Assembly: GCF_013466985.1 (NCBI RefSeq)
Contig: NZ_CP059164.1
Coordinates: 1,373,001 to 1,437,000 of the forward strand
Length of the DNA stretch: 64,000 nt
Direction: 5' to 3'
DNA from: Nocardioides ungokensis
Lineage (GTDB): Bacteria > Actinomycetota > Actinomycetes > Propionibacteriales > Nocardioidaceae
The position numbers were made by a program, and so were the translations under genes. Under the pieces are notes generated by a model, which saw nothing but the letters and a program-made list of their open reading frames with translations, was not told where the DNA came from and did not search any database. Each line of letters begins with the position of its first letter. The stretch's first letter is position 1. Shown here piece after piece: positions 43,160-50,862 of this stretch.

Positions 43160-44347
43160 GGTCAGCGCAACACTTCCTTGATTCGAGGAGGTTGCGATGG
43201 GACGTGGCTATCACCGGGTGACGCCGGCTGTTGAGGATGAGATCTGGGCTCGTCTGCGGGCGGGCTATGCGGCCAAGCCGACGGCTCGTGCGTTGGGGCT
43301 GTCGACCAGCGGAGTCCATGGCTACCTGGTGCGGTGTGGCGGGATCCGTCCAGCTGCTCGACGGCGTTCGACGGGCCGGTTGAGTCTGCTCGAACGCGAG
43401 GAGATCTCCAGGGGTCTGGCAGCGGGATGGTCGTTGCGGACGATCGCGGCCGGCTTGGGCAGGGCGCCGTCGACGGTGAGTCGTGAGGTCGCGGGCACGG
43501 CGGGCGGAGTCGGTACCGCGCGGCGAGGGCAGATGAGCAGGCGTGGGCTCGAGCTCGGCGTCCCCAGACCTGCAAGCTGGCCAGCCGGCCGCTACTGCGT
43601 GACATCGTGGCGGAGAAGCTGAGGCAGCGGTGGTCACCGCAGCAGATCGCGGGTTGGCTGAAGGCCACCTACCCAGATGAACCGGAGATGCAGGTGTCGC
43701 ACGAGACGATCTACCGCACCTTGTTCATCCAGTCCCGCGGTGCGCTGCGCAAAGAGCTGACCGCCTATCTGCGGACCAAGCGAGTACTCCGGCGGTCGGC
43801 AGGGATCCGGCTTCCTGATGGTCGTGGTGGCCGGCCCGGGATCCTCAACATCTCCGAGCGACCGGCTGAGGCCGACGACCGTGCGCTGTGCCGGGTCATT
43901 GGGAGGGCGACTTGGTCTTCGGCAAGGGCATGACCCCAGTCGCGACTCTGGTCGAACGCTCGACTCGGTTCGTAATGCTCGTCGCGCTGCCCAACGGCCA
44001 CAAGGCAGATCTGGTCGCAGACGCACTGGCTGCGAAGATCACGAACCTGCCAGCAGCGCTCGACCAGGACTTTGACCTGGGACCAAGGCCACGAGATGCC
44101 GAGCACGCCAAGTTCACTCAAGCCACCGGAGTCGAGGTCTACTTCTGTGATCCCAAGTCACCGTGGCAACGCGGGTCGAACGAGAACACCAACGGCCTGC
44201 TTCGCCATACCTGCCCCGCACCCTCGACTTCCGGACCCTGACCCAAGCGGACTTCGACGCCATCGCCGACGAGCTGAACGGACGACCTCGACAAACCCTC
44301 GGCTTCAAGACACCATCCCAAGCACTAGCCGAGGTGTTGCGTTGACC
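43160..44347 (+). mobile_element. IS30-family insertion sequence, decayed
   Basis: Terminal inverted repeats GGTCAGCGCAACACTTC (43160-43176) and, inverted, GGTCAACGCAACACCTC (44331-44347) match at 15 of 17 bases. The transposase between them (43197-44345) is in at least four reading frames: DNA-binding N-terminus (MGRGYHRVTPAVEDEIWARL, ARALGLSTSGVHGYL), LRQRWSPQQIAGWL and SHETIYRTLF, the DDE core (GHWEGDLVFGKG with the first Asp, then SPWQRGSNENTNGLLR with the last acidic residue) and the end LNGRPRQTLGFKTPSQALAEVL. Many indels make it clearly inactive. It lies directly after repeat M. Confidence 0.85.
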
Positions 44348-44435
44348 GCCTGAGCCCGCAGGCAAATGAGTGCGACCAATCAGGCACCATAGCCGTTGGT
44401 GTCTGCATTGCAGTCAAAGACGAACGGAGAACTCG

Positions 44436-45263
44436 ATGTCGCCACGTGCAGTCGGACACCATGGAGAGAACGGCGACGAAACCATCGCCCGGTTCATCGT
44501 CGAGATGACCCTCGGCGTACGCGTCTGCTCCTACGACGACCGGCGTGGCCAGAGCCTCCCGGACGCCGTCATTCACCGCGCTGGTGGTGTTCCACTCGAG
44601 ATCGTGTCCGACCCGAACAAGGCGGAGAATCAACTCGCCAATGCGCTGGAGAAGTTCGGCCGGCGCAAGCAGTACATCGGTCTCCAGCACGGCTACTGGG
44701 TCTCGCTGACGTCCAAGGCCAGGGTCAAGGATCTGACGTGGCTCGAGAACACGTTGCGTGACCTCGAAGACCCCGCCAAACGCGACCTGGTACCGAGAAG
44801 GACTGAGCAGTACGAGTTCATCGCGCCGTTCGACAGGTTCGCACCCGGTGAGGTCCGGTTCATGATCGGTTCCGGTGGAGGGCGACCCATCACGGACGGC
44901 CCGGGCGTCGTAGCCGCAGCCTGTGCAGTCCTCGCTCGCCCGGGGTACGCGGACGTGCCAAAGAAACTCAGCGAGTTCGGTGGCCCCGAGCGGCACGCCG
45001 TCCTGACAGTCGACAGCGAGAACGACCCCGTCTTCGAGTGGCTCCGGAACGCAACGTCCGACGACCTTGACCAGCTCCCGCCGCCGCAGTTGGACCCCGA
45101 GATCACCCACCTCTGGATAACGCCACGGTGGCTACCCGCGCTCAGCCTTCACTGGGACCCGGCAGCCGGGTGGCGAGGAACCGAATGGGAGTGGGTCCAC
45201 GTCTCCGAGGTCCTCGACACGTGGGACGACCCCGAGTGCACCGAGGCCCACGAACCGCACTGA
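44436..45263 (+). CDS. Hypothetical protein, possible nuclease-like fold
   Basis: A 275-residue protein from ATG 44436. The N-terminal 90 residues read ENGDETIARFIVEMTLGVRV, SLPDAVI and VPLEIVSDPN, that is a helix with Glu, a strand with Asp and a strand with Glu, an order seen in some PD-(D/E)XK restriction-like folds (motif P-D then x-E-x-V). The usual Lys is not visible, so the fold call is tentative. The rest (QYIGLQHGYWVSL, EWLRNATSDDLDQL, ITPRWLPALSLHW) is mixed. It ends 7 bases before the convergent gene at 45271. No homologous family recognised. Confidence 0.5.
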   Translation: MSPRAVGHHGENGDETIARFIVEMTLGVRVCSYDDRRGQSLPDAVIHRAGGVPLEIVSDPNKAENQLANALEKFGRRKQYIGLQHGYWVSLTSKARVKDLTWLENTLRDLEDPAKRDLVPRRTEQYEFIAPFDRFAPGEVRFMIGSGGGRPITDGPGVVAAACAVLARPGYADVPKKLSEFGGPERHAVLTVDSENDPVFEWLRNATSDDLDQLPPPQLDPEITHLWITPRWLPALSLHWDPAAGWRGTEWEWVHVSEVLDTWDDPECTEAHEPH

Positions 45264-45270
45264 TTCGACG

Positions 45271-46092
45271 TCAGGTCAGCGGTTCGCCCAAGTCGGTGAA
45301 CACCGCTTCCTCGTCCGGCTTGTCGACCAGGACCGACTGGCGACTGCGACGAGGGCCGTCAGGCCCCACCTTGAAGGTCTGCCCAGCAGCAACGGCGTCG
45401 TCCGCGACCGTCACTGCCCTCAAATAGCCCCAAGCACCGCTCACAGGAATTGCGCGACCGTCTTTGCGCCGCTTCTCAAGGTCCGGGAGTTGCGGAGGAA
45501 TCCACTCCGCATCGCCCAGCGCAGCAAGATCGTCGACGCTCAACTCCGCTGCCTTCGCCCGGGCATGGTCGTACGCCTCGACGATGAGCTCGTTCACGAC
45601 AGTCAGCAGCTTCGATGCGAGCAACTGCAACTGCCCGAACGCCTGCGGAGCGACCGCTTGTCGGTACAGAGCGATGTCTAGGCCCCACACGGTGCCGTCG
45701 GGGCGGACGATGATGCCGACGTTGCCATCCTCATACGCGCTCACCGGGTGCGCCAGGTGCTTGTCTCTGATTAGGAGCATCAGCTTGTGCACCTCGACCG
45801 CCGCGTCCGCCTGTTCCCCAGCAGAGCGCCGAACGTGCTCGTCGCTCAACCGGGTACGCACACCGCCGGCGAAGCAACGCGCGTACGTGATGACCGCGGT
45901 CGTGTAGTAGCTCTGAAGCCAGACGCGTCCACGCTCATCAAGCGCTTGCACCGACTCCGGGTCGCCGCCCAAGAGTTCGAGAGCTGCAAGGCAGGTGTCG
46001 TTGACGACGTTGAGGTCTTCCTTGATGCCAGCTAGGCCAATAAGCCGCTCGGCGCCCTGGAGTTGGTTGCCGCTCTTCACGGGGAGATCCAC
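45271..46092 (-). CDS. HEPN-like (AbiU2-type) protein
   Basis: A 273-residue mostly helical protein. The stretch YTTAVITYARCFAGGVRTRL followed later by LMLLIRDKHLAHPVSAYED resembles AbiU2 and related HEPN proteins, in which R-D-K-H-x-A-H carries the Rx4-6H ribonuclease motif. HEPN proteins act in abortive infection and toxin-antitoxin systems by cutting RNA. The C-terminal 110 residues are charged and lack a known motif. The convergent partner at 44436 may be unrelated. The gene is preceded by boundary repeats N0 and N. Confidence 0.6.
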   Translation of the reverse strand: MDLPVKSGNQLQGAERLIGLAGIKEDLNVVNDTCLAALELLGGDPESVQALDERGRVWLQSYYTTAVITYARCFAGGVRTRLSDEHVRRSAGEQADAAVEVHKLMLLIRDKHLAHPVSAYEDGNVGIIVRPDGTVWGLDIALYRQAVAPQAFGQLQLLASKLLTVVNELIVEAYDHARAKAAELSVDDLAALGDAEWIPPQLPDLEKRRKDGRAIPVSGAWGYLRAVTVADDAVAAGQTFKVGPDGPRRSRQSVLVDKPDEEAVFTDLGEPLT

Positions 46093-46182
46093 AGCGAAAG
46101 GCTAGATGTTTCATCTCAACAGGTTGTTGAGTGCTTCCGCGCTACTCGCGGCAGTTGAGCACGCTGGTCCGGGTTTCACTGG

Positions 46183-46201
46183 GCGGCAGACGCCGGGCTC
46201 G
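46183..46201 (+). repeat. Cassette-boundary repeat, copy N0 (short)
   Basis: GCGGCAGACGCCGGGCTCG lacks four bases of the core, as does the attI-position copy O (GCGGCAAAGACGC). It is followed after 46 bases by the full copy N. Confidence 0.5.
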
Positions 46202-46247
46202 AACCACGCGGACATCGGCAGGTCCGGTAAGTCAGCTGCGCCGGCAG

Positions 46248-46267
46248 GCGGCGGAGTGACGCACCTG
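46248..46267 (+). repeat. Cassette-boundary repeat, copy N
   Basis: GCGGCGGAGTGACGCACCTG. The arm at 46219-46245 (CAGGT...GTCA...GCGCCG) pairs with it in three blocks: CAGGT/ACCTG, GTCA/TGAC and CGCCG/CGGCG, separated by bulges as in an attC-type fold. Confidence 0.85.
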
Positions 46268-46313
46268 TGTGGCCCGCACTCAAAGAGGCCGATTGTGTGC
46301 GTGTTCTCTTCGC

Positions 46314-46643
46314 TTAGTGGGGATGAACTCGGCGGAAGACGTAGGTGAGCGAGCCGCTTACCAAACCGAGTGCGAATCCCAACAATGACGCGGGTACTCC
46401 CAGCTCGAAAGTTGCGGCCCAGGCAGTGGGCCAGTAGGCGTTGATGCCGACCACCAGCCCGACGATCCCACCGGTAATGCCGAGAGCGACTGCACCGATG
46501 GCGGCATGGCGCAGAGGGACTGGCAACTCTCGGAACAGTTCCCGCACTGCTCGTGGGATTCGATCCACGCAGATGACTATGACAGAGCCCAGCGGCACGA
46601 GGCTTCGAACGACCGCACATGGCATATGAGGTGCTTCGTGCAT
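46314..46643 (-). CDS. Two-helix membrane protein, hypothetical
   Basis: A protein of up to 109 residues, with at least two hydrophobic helices: AAIGAVALGITGGIVGLVVG (about 47-66) and PASLLGFALGLVSGSLTYVF (about 83-102), joined by a short loop (NAYWPTAWAA). An N-terminal hydrophobic segment (VIVICVDRIP) is also present. The start is uncertain (ATG 46643 or an internal Val/Met). No function is recognised. It sits downstream of the recombinase on the same strand. Confidence 0.5.
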   Translation of the reverse strand: MHEAPHMPCAVVRSLVPLGSVIVICVDRIPRAVRELFRELPVPLRHAAIGAVALGITGGIVGLVVGINAYWPTAWAATFELGVPASLLGFALGLVSGSLTYVFRRVHPH

Positions 46644-46699
46644 GGCCTGCCGGGGAACTCAGGCTCTCCGTCAAGGCGGGATGGATGCCGCGGCTCGTC

Positions 46700-47611
46700 T
46701 CAGACGCCGGCTACGTAGGCTGTGAGGAAGTGGACGCCGTGTCGGTCGAGGTTGCCGCGGGCGCGGTCGTAGTGCTCGGTGGTCCTGGGGTCGGCGTGGC
46801 GGGCCAGGATCTGCGCGTCTCGCAGGGGCACGCCGGCGTCGAGCGCGTTGGTGATGGCGGCGTGCCGCAGCGAGTGCGGGCTGATGTGTCGAGGGATGCC
46901 CGCGACCTTGGCGATCCGCACGACCATCCGGTATGCGTCGCGACGGTCGATGGGATTGCCCGAGATGGGTCGCAGGACCAGCGGTCCCTCGATGCGCTGG
47001 CCGCGGCAGGCCTCCAGCACCCGGAGCACCGGGACGGTCACGGGCATGGTGGCCGGCTTGTCGCCCTTGCCGACCAAGTGCAGAACCCGGTGTCCGCGCA
47101 GCGTCTCCTGGTAGTCCTCGATGCGGACGGCGGCCGCCTCGGAGGCCCGCAGGGCGTTGATGCCGAGGAGGTAGGCCAGGGCGCCGTGGTGGACGGTGAT
47201 GGTCTGGGCGACCTGCAGGAAGCGGATCAGCTCGAGCCGGTCCAGCCCCTGGGTACGGGACTCATCGGCGTGGACCTTGGGCAGCCGCGCATAGACGGCC
47301 GGGTCGGCCGGGATCAGTCCGTCGATGTGGGCGAACCGGAAGAAGCCACGCACGGCGTGCATGGAGGTGTTCACCGACGAGGGCATGAGGCCGGCCTCGC
47401 CGAGGTGGCGGATGTAGAGCTCCACGTGCGCCCGCTGGATCCCGACCAAGGGGTCGAGACCGTTGGTTTCGCACCAGCCGAACCAGCGACGCAGCTGGTA
47501 TGCATACAGGGCGTGGGTGTGCCCGGCATATCGGGCGAGGTAGGAGACGGCAGCCAGTTCGGCCTGGCTCATCGCCTCGGGCTGGAACGGCAGCAACGTG
47601 GTCTCAGGCAT
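46700..47611 (-). CDS. Tyrosine recombinase
   Basis: A 303-residue site-specific recombinase. The N-terminal SAM-like core-binding domain covers about residues 16-105 (LARYAGHTHALYAYQLRRWF). The catalytic residues are Arg155 in INALRASEAA, a Lys at about 182-185 in GKGDK, His246 and Arg249 in SPHSLRHA, His272 in ARHADP and Tyr281 in TEHYDRA. The length and spacing are those of actinobacterial XerC/XerD-type integrases. The extra segment that marks IntI integron integrases between the Arg-I and H-x-x-R boxes is absent. One boundary repeat (O) lies 102 bases upstream of the start, and a truncated duplicate of the gene's 5' end with an equally spaced repeat exists at 35940. It is the obvious candidate to act on the boundary repeats. 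Confidence 0.92.
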   Translation of the reverse strand: MPETTLLPFQPEAMSQAELAAVSYLARYAGHTHALYAYQLRRWFGWCETNGLDPLVGIQRAHVELYIRHLGEAGLMPSSVNTSMHAVRGFFRFAHIDGLIPADPAVYARLPKVHADESRTQGLDRLELIRFLQVAQTITVHHGALAYLLGINALRASEAAAVRIEDYQETLRGHRVLHLVGKGDKPATMPVTVPVLRVLEACRGQRIEGPLVLRPISGNPIDRRDAYRMVVRIAKVAGIPRHISPHSLRHAAITNALDAGVPLRDAQILARHADPRTTEHYDRARGNLDRHGVHFLTAYVAGV

Positions 47612-47712
47612 GGCGCACTCCCGGCGATCAGAGTCCACGCCTCGGCCGCGGATCGCCACACGCGAGTGAGGCGCCCTTATGAACGAAGGGTCTCGCTTCC
47701 ACGCGCCGCTGG

Positions 47713-47733
47713 GCGGCAAAGACGCTGGTTCGG
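47713..47733 (+). repeat. Cassette-boundary repeat, copy O (attI-like position)
   Basis: GCGGCAAAGACGCTGGTT then CGG, a shortened core, 102 bases from the recombinase start codon and directly before the divergent gene at 47782. The intervening 100 bases are also present, about 90% identical, before repeat H. Confidence 0.8.
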
Positions 47734-47781
47734 ATACCGCGACGTGCGGTGGTCATCGGCATCTTCTGGGAGTCTTCGGGC

Positions 47782-49374
47782 ATGGGGTTGACGACCTCGT
47801 TCGTGTACACGCGGACGGACCGTGGCTGGCGCGGTGTCGAGGATGGATCCGTCGAGGACGTTTCGGTGCTCCCCTCGCGACCGCTTCTGGCCGTGCGGAT
47901 CGAGGATTCCGACTGGTGCCTCCTACTTGGGCGCTTTCCAGACGGTCGGGAGTGGTCCTGGATGTACGGGGAGCCTGCGGCGTTGAACTTCGCGGCAGCC
48001 CATCGCTGGCTATCGAGCGTGGACCCCGATGAGCTGGAGGACACCTTGACGGAGCGGGCCGCTGCGTGTGCGGAGGAAGTGGTGGCATGGGGTGCCGCCA
48101 GCGGCCTCGCGGACCTGGATCGGGGTGCGGTTGAAGGGGCACTCATGACACATGACGTGTTCGCTGAGACCGGCTGGTGGATGCTGCGCTCTCTGTTGGG
48201 CCTGGACGGTGTCGAGACGGAGATGGTCGACGAGGGTGAGCCCTACGTCATCTCGGTCCCGTCGGCCGACATCCCGTCGCCACGGCCTCCGCGGGCCATC
48301 GCGCTGGACCACTCCTCTCCGGGGTGGGCGCACCTGAACGCAGGGGATTTGATGGGGCGGTTCGGTGAGCCACCCTGCCTCGTGGAGTGGCATCGAACGT
48401 TGTACCTGGCGACCGATCCACCGGTGACCCTGTTCGGATGTGACGAGTCGCTGCTCGCGCAGGTGACCGGTGCGACCGGGGACTGGGTGCAGGTCCCGGA
48501 GCGGCACACTGGCTCCCTCACCGCGGCCGCGACGTGGGCGCGGACCCATGTCGGGACTCCGGGCGCGGGGGTGCCGGACGGCCGCCCGCCGTTGCTGTTC
48601 GAAGTGATTGACGGCGCCGACCGCGGCAGCGTCCAGTCTGGTGCTGGATCGGGTGTCGACTGGCAGTTGCACGCGATCGCGCCTCCGCTCAGCGCTTCCC
48701 TGGTGGTGGAATGGTCCGAGGGCGCGGACCCGGCGGCCGTCGCGGATGCGCTGGCCGTGGTGCACGAGCGGGTGGTCATCGCGGTGGTGGGCGCGTTCCT
48801 CTTCCAGGGTCGAGGCGTGCACTACGGCGAGCAGGCCGAGCCTGGTGCCTTCGAGCTGCAGGTCGGCGGGGCCACGCGACACACCAGCGGACGCTTCGGG
48901 GTCACGACTGCCAGCCCGTCGGCTTGGTCCCGACTCCTGGGCAGGGTTCGCAGTGGGGACCTAGCCGAGGTCGACATCAGCGCCACCCGCACGAACGCGT
49001 TCGGGAACACCTGGCCGGACCACGCAACGGCGTCCCTCGGCTACCACCTAGCGTTGACCGACTTAGAAGAAGACCCAGACCTGGCCCCGCCGACACCCCC
49101 AAGTCTCAGTGTCCGGGTTGATGCCGAGTTCGCGGCGATCGTCCCGGTGTCTTCCCTCATCGGGCTGCTCGACCGGATCGTTGATCTGCTCCCGGTCCAG
49201 CGAGCCTGGCTGCAGGTCAGCCGATTCAAGCAGGCAACGACACCTTGGCTGATGGTCCTGCCGGCGTCACGGTCCTACGACGTGTCGGCCTACCCAGACA
49301 GTGAGGTTCACGGCGAACTCCGTTGGCTACGCACCTCGCAGGAAGCCCCCAAGTTCGAGCCGCGAGTCAACTGA
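47782..49374 (+). CDS. Hypothetical protein
   Basis: A 530-residue soluble protein (ATG 47782; an in-frame upstream start at 47749 would add 11 residues). No signal peptide or membrane helix is present. The sequence is rich in Trp, Gly and acidic residues, with beta-strand segments such as DSDWCLLLGRFPDGREWSWM, FEVIDGADRGSVQ and GAFELQVGGATRH, suggesting several beta domains. No motif is recognised. It is transcribed away from the recombinase, in the place of a first cassette gene. Repeat P follows its stop by 36 bases. Confidence 0.65.
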   Translation: MGLTTSFVYTRTDRGWRGVEDGSVEDVSVLPSRPLLAVRIEDSDWCLLLGRFPDGREWSWMYGEPAALNFAAAHRWLSSVDPDELEDTLTERAAACAEEVVAWGAASGLADLDRGAVEGALMTHDVFAETGWWMLRSLLGLDGVETEMVDEGEPYVISVPSADIPSPRPPRAIALDHSSPGWAHLNAGDLMGRFGEPPCLVEWHRTLYLATDPPVTLFGCDESLLAQVTGATGDWVQVPERHTGSLTAAATWARTHVGTPGAGVPDGRPPLLFEVIDGADRGSVQSGAGSGVDWQLHAIAPPLSASLVVEWSEGADPAAVADALAVVHERVVIAVVGAFLFQGRGVHYGEQAEPGAFELQVGGATRHTSGRFGVTTASPSAWSRLLGRVRSGDLAEVDISATRTNAFGNTWPDHATASLGYHLALTDLEEDPDLAPPTPPSLSVRVDAEFAAIVPVSSLIGLLDRIVDLLPVQRAWLQVSRFKQATTPWLMVLPASRSYDVSAYPDSEVHGELRWLRTSQEAPKFEPRVN

Positions 49375-49410
49375 AGATCAGTCTCGACAGCTCGTTCAGG
49401 CAGCCAACAG

Positions 49411-49432
49411 GCGGCGGTATGACGCTGCCTCG
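49411..49432 (+). repeat. Cassette-boundary repeat, copy P
   Basis: GCGGCGGTATGACGCTGCCT then CG. The arm at 49385-49405 (CGACAGCTCGTTCAGGC then AGCC) pairs with it through CAGC/GCTG and the flanking CG-rich blocks. Confidence 0.85.
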
Positions 49433-49497
49433 GTGGTCCTGATGAGTTCGACGCAAGACCACTACGGACGTTCCAAGCATCACCTACCGTCGACCTC

Positions 49498-49638
49498 ATG
49501 ACATTCGTGTGCCCGACATGCGGTGACGCGCTAGTCACCGTTCCTAACGACGAGCCGGCCTACGGGCCGGCAACTCTCTACTTCTGCGAGACCGCGGGGG
49601 CCGCGCATATCCCGCCAGGGTGGAAGCCCGACGAGTGA
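49498..49638 (+). CDS. Very small zinc-ribbon protein
   Basis: A 46-residue protein from ATG 49498: FVCPTCGDALVTVPND..., then LYFCETAGAAHIPPGWKPDE. CPTC and the later C...H could bind one zinc. No ribosome site is strong. It would be the smallest gene of the array; the Cys pattern and codon use argue that it is real. Confidence 0.45.
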   Translation: MTFVCPTCGDALVTVPNDEPAYGPATLYFCETAGAAHIPPGWKPDE

Positions 49639-49744
49639 CCCACCCTCAGCACAGGCAACCAACCCGTCGATCCGACCCGATCGGAGCGACCCCCTTGTAG
49701 CCGATGGGCTCCCCGACGTGGGCAGCCTGTGAAAGCGTGAGCGC

Positions 49745-50092
49745 ATGAACGGTGGCACGTCTCTAACGGTGTGGGAGCGGTTGCGCGAGTACGCCGCGAC
49801 GCAGTCGGGAGCCTTCACGTCTCAGGAAGCACTGTCGTGGTTTCGCCGGCATGCTCCCTCGCAGGCCAACGATCGAACCGTGCGCACGCACATCCGTGGA
49901 GCGTGCTGGAACGTCGGCGACCGGTCACAGTTCTCCAAGAGGGAACCGTTCCTCACCCGGATCGATCGCGGACTGTTTCGGCTAGCCACTCTCGAAGAGC
50001 TTCAGCATTGGCGTACGGGCCACGCAGACGCGGAGACGTCAGGCCGGTCGCGCTCGACATACGCTCGCGCTGCCTTCGCGGCGCCGTGGTAG
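49745..50092 (+). CDS. Small HARE/DUF7669-like winged-helix protein
   Basis: A 115-residue protein. Residues 5-85 read SLTVWERLREYAATQSGAFT, SQEALSWFRRHAPSQANDRT, VRTHIRGACWN and LTRIDRGLFRL. This resembles DUF7669-type winged-helix domains found near restriction and other DNA-defence genes. The C-terminal 25 residues are an Ala/Arg-rich tail. It may be a DNA-binding specificity or regulatory module without its catalytic partner. Confidence 0.6.
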   Translation: MNGGTSLTVWERLREYAATQSGAFTSQEALSWFRRHAPSQANDRTVRTHIRGACWNVGDRSQFSKREPFLTRIDRGLFRLATLEELQHWRTGHADAETSGRSRSTYARAAFAAPW

Positions 50093-50323
50093 AACTTCAC
50101 CCCGCCATACACGCGACCCCCCCGAGACCCTTCGGCCTCAAGGTGCGCATCGCCACCTACGAACCTTCATAGCATGCGTGCCGCGTGTCTTGGGAAGCGG
50201 GTGGCAGCGGCCCTGACGTGGGTCGGTGACCACGGGGCGATAGACGTAGATACCCGGGTGACCCACCAATTGCGCGGCGGCAGGTCTACTGGATCCTGGA
50301 GATCCAGCTCGTCCCTCCACAGG
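50093..50323. other. Intergenic with degenerate repeat Q
   Basis: About 230 bases separating the cassette region from the protease/toxin region. Apart from repeat Q, no structure is evident. Confidence 0.4.
50234..50252 (+). repeat. Cassette-boundary repeat, copy Q (diverged)
   Basis: GGGGCGATAGACGTAGATA, followed by CCCGGGT, is a diverged member at the right edge of the array. Beyond this point no more copies are seen. Confidence 0.5.
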
Positions 50324-50500
50324 TCACCGAAGTTGGGTCGACGGAGTGTTCGAGGTGAAGCGACACCAGCGGAATGGATTGATCTGCACGTTGACGCTCT
50401 GGCCGTTCGCAGGCGTCACCCAGGGCAGCAGAGTTCCGAACGTCAGAGTCGACGTCCCCGTGACCCTGCCGCCGAGCTCGCGCAGCGGGAAGCTCGCCAT
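50324..50500 (-). CDS. Small hypothetical protein
   Basis: From ATG 50500 about 58 residues: MASFPLRELGGRVTGTSTLT, FGTLLPWVTPANGQSVNVQI, NPFRW..., with alternating hydrophobic residues suggesting beta strands. The frame is open upstream and the start is uncertain. It is on the same strand as, and just downstream of, the Trypco1 gene. It may be the third gene of that unit. No family recognised. Confidence 0.35.
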   Translation of the reverse strand: MASFPLRELGGRVTGTSTLTFGTLLPWVTPANGQSVNVQINPFRWCRFTSNTPSTQLR

Positions 50501-50523
50501 GGGAATCGTTGCGGCATGTGCAT

Positions 50524-50862
50524 TCAGGGGGTCGCTCGACCTTCGCCCGGCTTGAAGCTCAGGGTGATGGAGCCCGAGACCCCCGCCTCCGCGATGAATG
50601 CCAGCTTCCCGGCCGCGGTGAACCCGAGCTCGATCGTCAGCTCGTCTAGGCGCAGGCCCGCTTTCGGCGCGAGGGCATCGGTCGTGTTGGCCAGGTTGAT
50701 GATACTGGTCACCATCGCCCGCCAGTCCTCCTTGACCTCGTCGAAGCGTCTCGTCAGTGCGGTCGTGGCGCCGCTGCTCTTGTGGAGCGTGACGCCCGGC
50801 CCGGAGACATCCGCAGCGCTCACAAACCAAATCGTGTCCGGCGTGGACTCCTCGGTCGTCAA
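50524..50862 (-). CDS. Trypco1-domain protein
   Basis: A 112-residue protein; the TTG start at 50862 overlaps the TGA of the protease gene. The C-terminal half (DEVKEDWRAMVTSIINLANTT, then LDELTIELGFTAAGKLAFIA and VSGSITLSFKPGEG) matches trypsin-co-occurring domain 1, a small alpha/beta domain encoded beside trypsin-like proteases in bacterial conflict systems and believed to control them. The N-terminal 35 residues are polar. The overlap with a trypsin gene supports the call. Confidence 0.75.
   Translation of the reverse strand: MTTEESTPDTIWFVSAADVSGPGVTLHKSSGATTALTRRFDEVKEDWRAMVTSIINLANTTDALAPKAGLRLDELTIELGFTAAGKLAFIAEAGVSGSITLSFKPGEGRATP

Noticed and set aside
44436..45263. Type II restriction-modification system
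   Set aside because: No methyltransferase motif anywhere nearby, and the nuclease fold of this gene is only tentative.
35940..50252. Classical integron with attC sites
   Set aside because: No RYYYAAC/GTTRRRY boxes in the repeats and no IntI-specific segment in the recombinase. The array is therefore described as integron-like, not as a known integron.
11..50252. Repeats as a CRISPR array or a MITE family
   Set aside because: Spacing is irregular (hundreds of bases to many kilobases) with genes in between, no cas genes, no terminal inverted repeats with target duplications, and the conserved core is only about 15-22 bases.
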